From positions 50,771,848 to 50,835,847 of the forward strand of contig NC_061812.1 of the NCBI RefSeq assembly GCF_021462225.1: a DNA stretch of 64,000 nt, written 5' to 3'. How positions within the stretch are numbered: position 1 is the first letter of the stretch; each line of letters begins with the position of its first letter. Positions 57,180 to 64,000 of this stretch are shown here, piece after piece. The notes beneath the pieces were generated by a model. The model was not told where the DNA came from and did not search any database. It saw nothing but the letters and a program-made list of their open reading frames with translations. The position numbers were made by a program, and so were the translations under genes. Source of the DNA: Girardinichthys multiradiatus. Lineage: Eukaryota; Chordata; Actinopteri; Cyprinodontiformes; Goodeidae.

Positions 57180-58980
57180 ACATCAATGGTGGGCCATAAA
57201 TGGTGGATCTGCCGCCCGCTGGAGTTCACTTCGTTTGTACTGGTTGGTGGTTACATACCACCTCAAAGCTCCACTTCACAGGCTGAAAAACAACTGGCTG
57301 AGCTGATAACAGACATGGAGAATAAACATTTATACTCGCTCATCATTGTTCTTGGGGATTTTAACATTGCAAATCTCTCCAATAAATTTCCCAAATACAG
57401 ACAGCAGGTTAAGTGTCCCACCAGGTATAAAAACACTAGACCACTGCAACACAACTTTTAAAGGATGCATATCATGCTGTCACCAGGGATCACCAGCTAC
57501 CAGAAGGACTGGAGAGGATGGGCAGCATCGTCTTCCGCACAAGAACCATCTGCACCGGTGCACCCCAGGGGTGTGTTCTCTTCCCATTCCTCTTCTCCCT
57601 CTACACAAATCACTGCACCCCAACAGACTCATCTGCAAAACTCCTGAAGTTTGCAGATGAAACCACTGTAGTTGGACTGATCCAGGACAGCGATGGGTCT
57701 GCATACAAGACAGGAGGTGGATCGGCTGGTAAGGTGGTGTGGTCAGAACCACCTGGAACTTAAGCCACTCAAGACTGCACACAAACCTAACCCTAACCCT
57801 TTATGTTCATACCAGACATCCTCCACCAGAAGCTCACACAGCTCAACGTCCCAGCCTCCACCTGTCAGTGGATCAACAGCTTCCTGATGGACCGACAGCA
57901 GCAGGTGAGACTGGGGAGCATCTTCTCCCGATCCAGATCAATAAGTACTGGTGCCCCCCAGGGGTGTGTTCTATCCCCACTCCTCTTCTCTCTGTACACA
58001 AATGACTGCACCTCATCGGACCCGTCCGTGAAACTCCTTAAGTTTGCAGACGACACCACTGTCATTGGACTGATCCAGGACGGTGATGAGTCTGCATACA
58101 GACAGCAGGTGGATCGGCTGGTACACTGGTGCGGTCAGAACTACCTTGAACTGAACCCACTCAAGACTGTGGAAACGGTGGAGGACTTTCGGAGAACACC
58201 ACCCCCATACACCCCCCTCAACAACACTGTATCGGCCGTGGACCACTTCAGGTTCTTAGGACCACCATCTCTGAGGACCTGAGATGGTCTTCACACATAG
58301 ACACTGTTCGAAAGAAGGCCCAGCAGAGACTGTACTTCCTGAGGCAACTCAAGAAGTTCAACCTTCCACAGGAGCTGTTGGTCATCTTCTCCACTGCCAT
58401 CATTCAGTCTGACCTGTCTTCATCCATCTCAGTGTGGTTTGGCTCATCCAAAAAACAGGACAGGTCCAGAGTGCAACGAATAATCAGGACTGCAGAGAGA
58501 ATAATCAGAGCTGACCTTCCCTCCATCCAGGACGTATACAGGTCTAGGGTCAAGAAAAGAGCTGCCAAAATCTCTGCAGACCCCACACACCCTGCACATA
58601 AACTGTTTAGAGTTTTACCTTCAGGCCGTCGCTACAGAGCACTGTTTACTAAAACCAGCCGCCACAGAGACAGTTTCTTCCCCCACGCTGTTTCTCTGAC
58701 GAACATTCAATAGAGTACAAAACAACAGCATACAGATGTTGCACATGCACCTTTTCTATTAGATATGTGTATATTGTACATTGTAAATTGTAAATTTGTA
58801 TATTCTGTAATGCAGAATATTGCATTGTACATTGTATATTGTATATTGTAAATTGTAAATTTGTATATTCTGTAATGCAAAAACAGAACAAAAGAGCAAA
58901 GTGTACCGGAGTCAAATTCCTTGTTTTTATGTACGAACTTGGCAATAAAGCTGATTCTGATTCTGATTTTATTCTGTTTT
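57180..58980 (+). pseudogene. Jockey/L2-like LINE with a duplicated RT block
   Basis: Endonuclease piece FVLVGGYIPPQSSTSQAEKQ and LIIVLGDFNIANLS, then a first RT block: TICTGAPQGCVLFPFLFSLY, KLLKFADETTVVGLIQD (catalytic ADD changed to ADE). At 57803 the RT starts over and runs further: FIPDILHQKLTQLNVPA, STGAPQGCVLSPLLFSLYTN, KLLKFADDTTVIGLIQDGDE, QVDRLVHWCGQNYLELNPLK. After breaks: QDRSRVQRIIRTAERIIRAD and LPSGRRYRALFTKTSRHRDS. It ends near TTGGCAATAAAGCTGATTCT GATTCTGATT. One element with a tandem RT block, or two fused copies. Confidence 0.82.
57786..57800. repeat. Short telomere-like repeat at a LINE junction
   Basis: CCTAACCCTAACCCT, about 2.5 units of the vertebrate telomere repeat, exactly between the two RT blocks. 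Confidence 0.85.
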
Positions 58981-59109
58981 TAGATGATCTATGGTATTAT
59001 GTATGTTTGTTTTTTTATTTGTTTTTTACCATGTTGTCTGGCAGAGTGTCAAGACAAAGCCCAACAGATTTACTTTCACTAGTGGAGCATTACAGCTAAC
59101 GCTTTAAAG

Positions 59110-60965
59110 CTCTGCTTGATATTTATAAAAAGAAACGAATCCAGATCCAGTAGATCCATCCATGGACATATCACTCCCCAAGCAGAGGCCCAACAGAGCC
59201 CAGGGGTCTAGGCCCCAGCAAGGAGCCACCGGGAGTGAGCCACTACACACAAAAGCACCCAGCCCAGGATACCGAGTACCATAAGTACCCCAGCGGGCAG
59301 AGACACCAACCACCGGCATGTAGTGTGGTGGGGAGGAAATAGGCCCCACATTTGATGGGGGGCCTAAACTGATCGAGGAGAGGGAGCAGCCCAAGACCCA
59401 ACCTAACACAAAAAACAGGCACACACAGTCACACAATCACACATTCCCACCCTCATGCGTACACATAAAAACACTCACACCCCCGCATCCAACATAAAGG
59501 CAAACAACAATAGATGTTGTACATTCATTCACACTCCCCATACATACTCTCAGGTCCAGGTGCTGATACCTCATAGGCACAACCAGCCCCTGGACCCAGG
59601 AAGTGGTCCCCTTCCCTCCAAGGGTGGAGACAGGCAGACCACCACAGCACCTGAACCTGGTCCAGGAACCTGGTCCCTGCCCCGACCCAATCCCCAATGA
59701 GCCCTATCCTCATCTGGAGAGGGGGCCATGTAAAAAAGAGGGGTCCACATGGTCCAAACTAGCCTGCCAACCAGAGCCGCCACAGAGTAAAATAGTCCCA
59801 ACCCCCAATGAATTCCGATCCCAACCCTCCAATCCCATGAGCCCCCCACCCCCAATGAACCCCAACATGAATTTCCCCACAAGGCCCCCCAACCAGGACA
59901 CAGACATGCCCCCGAACCCAAATGTCATGAATCCCTTCCCCACAGCACATAGGCACGCCCCCACAGGTGAGCTTCATCCCTGAAAAGCTGACGAAGCAAC
60001 ACCCACACAGTGCAAGCTCAACACACAGCCCAGCTCCTAGCACCCCAACCCGTCCCACACCTACCACAATGACAAGGCAAGGGCCCTGCGCAACGCTACC
60101 CCAGCCTCTGCCCACAGGCACAATAGGGCAGACACCATCGAGCACCAAGCCCACAACGGAACCCCCGACCCCACACCAAGAAGGCACAAACTCTCCCGGC
60201 AAGAGGTCCCCGGCCAGCGGCAAGTACTTGGGGCCAGCGTCCCCCACCACGCCCCCCCAACCACACAGACACACCACATCACTGCTACTGCAACGATAGC
60301 CCAGGTAGAATTATGCAGCTCAGCTCTACCACTGCCGCTCAGCCAATCCAGATGCTGGCGACCCCACATCCAAGAATAGGCCACAACCCCCACACACTAC
60401 AGCACCCATGCCACCCTCCAGCCCACCACCTTGACCCCCCCCTCAGACACAACAGCCAGCAGAGCAGCCCACCGCTAAGCCCGCCCAACCATTCGGCCAG
60501 CGCCAGCAGCCCCAGCCCATCAGTTCGTGAGAGGGAAACATACACCAGCCAGGTAACCAGGCTAGGCAGGCCAACCGCTCTAGACGAAGCACATCCCACC
60601 AGCTGCCCCAGTGCAGGCACAAGACATGCTCCACCGCCCCACCCACCCGACCGCCAACCGTAGCCCTGCACCAGGGGCAAGAACCACTGAAGGAATCATT
60701 GGAGGAAGTTCACCACAGCACACTGAGGACCGGGCACCCCACCAACCCCACACCCAAACCCCGGAGGTGCCCCAGGATGCCGGACACTCACCCTCCCACA
60801 TGGCACACCTTGCCACACCAAGCAGGCTGGCCAGCCCCTCCACCAAAGCGAACCCACATCTCAATCAACACTGCACACTTCCCAGCCAAGACCCCCACGC
60901 CGGAGCCCGGCGAGGAGGGTCTTGGCTGGGGTCTACATGATCCATTTGGACTTGTTTCCTTTCAC
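59110..60965 (-). repeat. C-rich dispersed repeat, copy 2 (inverted relative to 22.7-24.3 kb)
   Basis: C-rich on the plus strand. Its reverse complement matches copy 1 over shared blocks such as GATGTGGGGTCGCC, TTCCTCCCCACCACACTACA (TTCCTCCCCGCCACACTACC in copy 1) and GTTGGTGTCTCTGCCCGCTG, and extends beyond copy 1 toward 60965. Proline- or glycine-rich frames on both strands reflect composition. Confidence 0.7.
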
Positions 60966-60969
60966 CAGA

Positions 60970-61605
60970 TTTTTTACCTGATCATGTCTCAGCTGTGAAT
61001 GACTGAGTTGAAAATAACAATAGAGGTACCTTTTATATGGTCAGAGTTTGAGAAACATACCTTTACGTTTATATAGTTGAGGGTTTACTAATTTTAAAAT
61101 ATTACTTTGCTCTTAAAAGAACAAAAGACTGGAAATGTGTCACCACCTTAGTGTTTCTCTGCAGGAATTGTTGTGCAACTTTCTTTTAGAACTATGAACT
61201 GTAGAAGTCAATATTAAACTGTTAAGCTAAGTAAGCCTAATTAGTGTCATTTTTTTACTTAAATTTGTTACTTTCATCTAAAGATTCTGGTCTTTGTGTT
61301 TTTTTAAAGAATTTTCTGATTATGTTCCCTTACACCGAGCTGTTTTTTTTTTCTGCTAAATTGTGCAGTTGTACAAAAAAGGTGCACAACTGTGTTATAT
61401 ATAAGGTTTAAGACATTGTTACTAACAGTAACCACCAAACAAACACAAAAAATATATTTATTAATATTTCTGGTTCATGCTTTCTTAATAAAAGTTTTAA
61501 AAAAACTGTTGTCCTTGTATCACAACAACATCTATTATTGAAGTTCTGAAGAAATCTGCCTGATATATTGACCCCAAACAGAAACTGTGAACATTGTGCA
61601 GAACT
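60970..61605. other. Eph intron, no gene seen
   Basis: AT-rich intron sequence without recognised elements. Confidence 0.5.
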
Positions 61606-61608
61606 CAC

Positions 61609-61662
61609 CTGGTATGTGTGAATGGGGGTAAAATACTCATCCATCTCATTAATGGCATCCCA
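61609..61662 (-). CDS. epha8: Eph receptor (EphA8-like) exon: start of ligand-binding domain
   Basis: The 54-nt exon (18 codons, phase 0 at the donor) reads WDAINEMDEYFTPIHTYQ. Vertebrate Eph third exons start with a W-E/D residue pair and TYQVCNV follows directly; here an intron separates TYQ from VCNV. Acceptor CTTATCTATGCAG|TGG, donor CAG|GTGAGT. Exons 1-2, with the signal peptide, are expected right of the window edge; no candidate was seen in 61670-64000. Confidence 0.9.
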
Positions 61663-61669
61663 CTGCATA

Positions 61670-63295
61670 GATAAGAAGAAAAAGGAAAATGATTTCTGGT
61701 TAATCTCACAGTTTCTCAGATTCCCGTGATGAAAATCATATAGCTGAGATTTATATTTCTCCACATTCCCTCCTTTCCTCCCAGGCTGCATCATGGGGTA
61801 GTTATTAATATTAGCCTGAAATAAAACCAGGGATAACTCTTATCACCTTCTAGGTTTGTCATTTATAATGTAACTAGATTTGTTTTTCTGAGATGGTCAA
61901 AGTTTGGATTCAGTTTTCAATATTAGTGTTTATTTTAAACTTCATCACTTGTATGTAGCTTTTCTAATGTGCACATGTTATATACATTCGCCAAACTATA
62001 TTTATTTGAACTGTTTGCATTGTTCAAAAATATGACTGTCAGTATTTGTTCTCAGTATTTCCTGACTGTAAGACTGAAATAAAAGCTTTGTAAACTTTGC
62101 TGCTGAATTCCTGGTTGGTGCTTTGGCACATGAGACTGAACACATGTAATTGTTTGTTCTGCATTTTATAACTGTTGAAATTCACTTAATGCTATAAGAT
62201 GCCCCTTATGTGTGTGATTAAATTTATATTGTTTACTAGATGCTTCTGGTGGGTGCAAATTACATTGCCTAATTGTGTTAACACGTCACACTACATCGGA
62301 CATGACCACAAGAAATGTCTGTTTGGGCCTCCTGTTGTCTGGTCAAGTGTGAAACCATGACATAGGTTTTTAACTCAGATTTACTTAAATACATGGTTGC
62401 ATATTCAGACATATTGAATTTTCTGAAAGATGTTTGAAAGTAGTATTTAATTCATAAACAATCATCAGCTTTACTCAAAATGACAACCTGGACAACCTCT
62501 ATGGTTGTTCCTGATGATCCTTTTGGGTTTTAGCAGCCTTGTGAGTAAGGTCAAATAATTGAAAAGGAAAGCCCAGACTCCTGGGAGCTGTGGGATGATT
62601 CTTGCTGAACACACCCTGAATAAGACGCTTGGGATTTTCCAGACAAACCCTCCACTCTCAATAACCCCAAACCTCCTGCCCCCCACGGGCTTGGTCGAGA
62701 CACTCTCACAGCCTCTGAGGCACTACAAGCCAAAGACCATAGTGATAATGAAGGTGCAGGAAGCATTTCAGTCTTCCCTCCCCCCTCATCCTCTCATCTT
62801 TATCAGCTAAATTGAAACTGTCCTTGAACTTGTGAAGACCCTAGCTAATTAGTGGGGTGTATAACCTCTCTCTCTCCCTCATTATTCTGTCTTTCTATCA
62901 CTGTGCTCACAACCAGTTTTTTCTCTTTCTTACATCATTTATTTGAGCATTTTTTAAATGGCTGAACCAGCTTTGATCTGCTTTAAACAATACCAAAAAT
63001 TCACATACTCTTCCCCCAGAAACAAACAGCAAAAAAAGTACAAGCTTTAGCTAAAGGATGTTCATCTTCCAAACACTTGATAAGAAGGTTTCTCATTGTG
63101 AAATCACAGGTGCAGTTCAGGCCAGAACTCATAGAATGTGAGTGAACCACAACAGACAAAATAGAGTTTTTGTTTCCTGTCTGTCAACTGTTTGGATTTT
63201 TCATTAGGAAAAAACTAATGTGGTAGCTTTGTCTTTACACACATTATTATTAATTTATGATGATAAAAGCGTGTATAGTCCTCTCATGGTCTGAG
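61670..63295. other. No gene seen
   Basis: AT-rich DNA with a modestly GC-rich patch at 62560-62800 whose short ORFs on both strands are not recognised. Confidence 0.45.
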
Positions 63296-63299
63296 TGGT

Positions 63300-64000
63300 T
63301 TAAATATAGCCCAACTTTAGCCAAAAGGATAGATGATAAAAGCTCAACTTGACTACTCAATCAATTTACTAACTAATCTTAAAATCTTTATCAAAAATCA
63401 TCCCCAGATTTTTAACAGTATTACTGAAATTATTACTCGGTGGTGGCATTACTACTAAACAGAATGTGCTCTGTCATTTGTTCATTTAAAAACAAGACAT
63501 TTTGGCTCAACAATTGTTTACCTGTAGAAATGCACTCAAGAAGGCAGTGTTGTGTGTTACTGTCACTTGGTTTTGAGGACAGATAGATCTCGATGTCATC
63601 AGCGTAATAATGGAAAGACAGGTGGTGCCATGTGATAATCGCTCTGAGTGGCAGCATATAGAGGGAGAAAAGAAGGGGGCCAAGGATGAAGCCCTTTGGC
63701 ACCTCACACGATAGTTGCCAAATCGTTAATCATAACAGAGAAAGTTCTGTCGGTGAGATAAGATGTAAACTACTTGAGAGCTGAGCCATCAGGACCAACG
63801 AAGTGGTTTATTTTAGACAAAAGTATCAAAGGCTGCTGTGAGATCCAGCAGCACTACGACAACCGGACACCTTTCATCAACAGACATAGCAATGTCTTTG
63901 TGCACCTTTAAAAGGGCAGACTCTGTGCTATGACGTGATCTAAACCCAGGTTGGAACTTCTTAATAATATGTTCTTTGAAAAATTGTTGTAGCTGGAAAA
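63300..64000 (-). pseudogene. L2-like LINE reverse transcriptase, running off the window
   Basis: From 64000 downward: KFQPGFRSRHSTESALLKVH, DIAMSVDERCPVVVVLLDLT, AAFDT (motif with catalytic Asp), then after a shift PKGFILGPLLFSLYMLPL, HYYADDIEIYL (the YADD box intact) and FLNEQMTEHILF. It is the same broad type as 32500-32950. The 5' part lies beyond the window. Confidence 0.8.

Noticed and set aside
57786..57800. Chromosome end or large interstitial telomere array
   Set aside because: Only about 2.5 units inside a LINE.
59104..60998. Long Pro/His-rich and Gly/Trp-rich ORFs
   Set aside because: Same repeat family in the inverse orientation; composition artefacts.
62471..62810. Overlapping ORFs on both strands as a possible Eph exon 2
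   Set aside because: No GELGW-like sequence and no fitting 65-nt exon with phase-matching splice sites.

Overview
The window looks like a teleost fish chromosome segment, probably percomorph. Tc1-like transposons, teleost-type tRNA-derived SINEs, L1/L2/RTE-like LINEs, Ty3/gypsy and BEL elements and hAT MITEs crowd a region with a single recognisable host gene. Nothing bacterial, plasmid-borne or CRISPR-like is present.

Host gene. Four minus-strand exons at 61609-61662, 56127-56270, 53767-53916 and 36242-36557 encode the N-terminal ligand-binding domain and the start of the Cys-rich region of an Eph receptor tyrosine kinase, best matched to EphA8 from memory. They are 54, 144, 150 and 316 nt, all joins are phase 0, and they sum to exactly 664 nt, the size I recall for the single large third exon of vertebrate Eph genes. 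This gene therefore appears to carry three extra introns (5,338, 2,210 and 17,209 nt) inside that exon. Exons 1-2 must lie right of the window. Exon 4 was not found, so it probably lies left of it, more than 36 kb downstream. Almost everything else is intron or flank filled with mobile DNA.

Layout. 1-3.6 kb: Tc1-like fragment interrupted by a Ty3/gypsy LTR-gag element carrying an intron-less piece of sarcomeric myosin heavy chain between gag and the integrase C-terminus. 5-6 kb: gypsy integrase plus chromodomain remnant. 8.3-13 kb: LINE and Tc1 remnants. 13.5-14.3 kb: BEL/Pao remnant. 14.4-17.7 kb: second copy of the gypsy family and a hAT remnant. 19-24.3 kb: Tc1-like copy, (TCTA)n, LTR and LINE pieces, a 21-bp minisatellite and a G-rich repeat. 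25-36 kb: Tc1/LTR/SINE/LINE remnants. 36.9-39.2 kb: several Tc1-like fragments. 39.2-46.7 kb: L1-like element holding a Tc1-like element that itself holds an LTR that holds another LTR, plus a hAT MITE. 47.4-49.0 kb: complete Tc1-like element with an intact 332-codon transposase. 51-64 kb: LINEs, SINEs and a C-rich repeat inverted relative to the one at 22.7 kb.

Strongest items for a second look: the split Eph exon, the gag-myosin-integrase chimera with a 15-bp fold-back at its junction, the four-deep nested insertions with exact target-site duplications, and the intact Tc1-like transposon. Family names come from recognising motifs and from memory; no database search was run.
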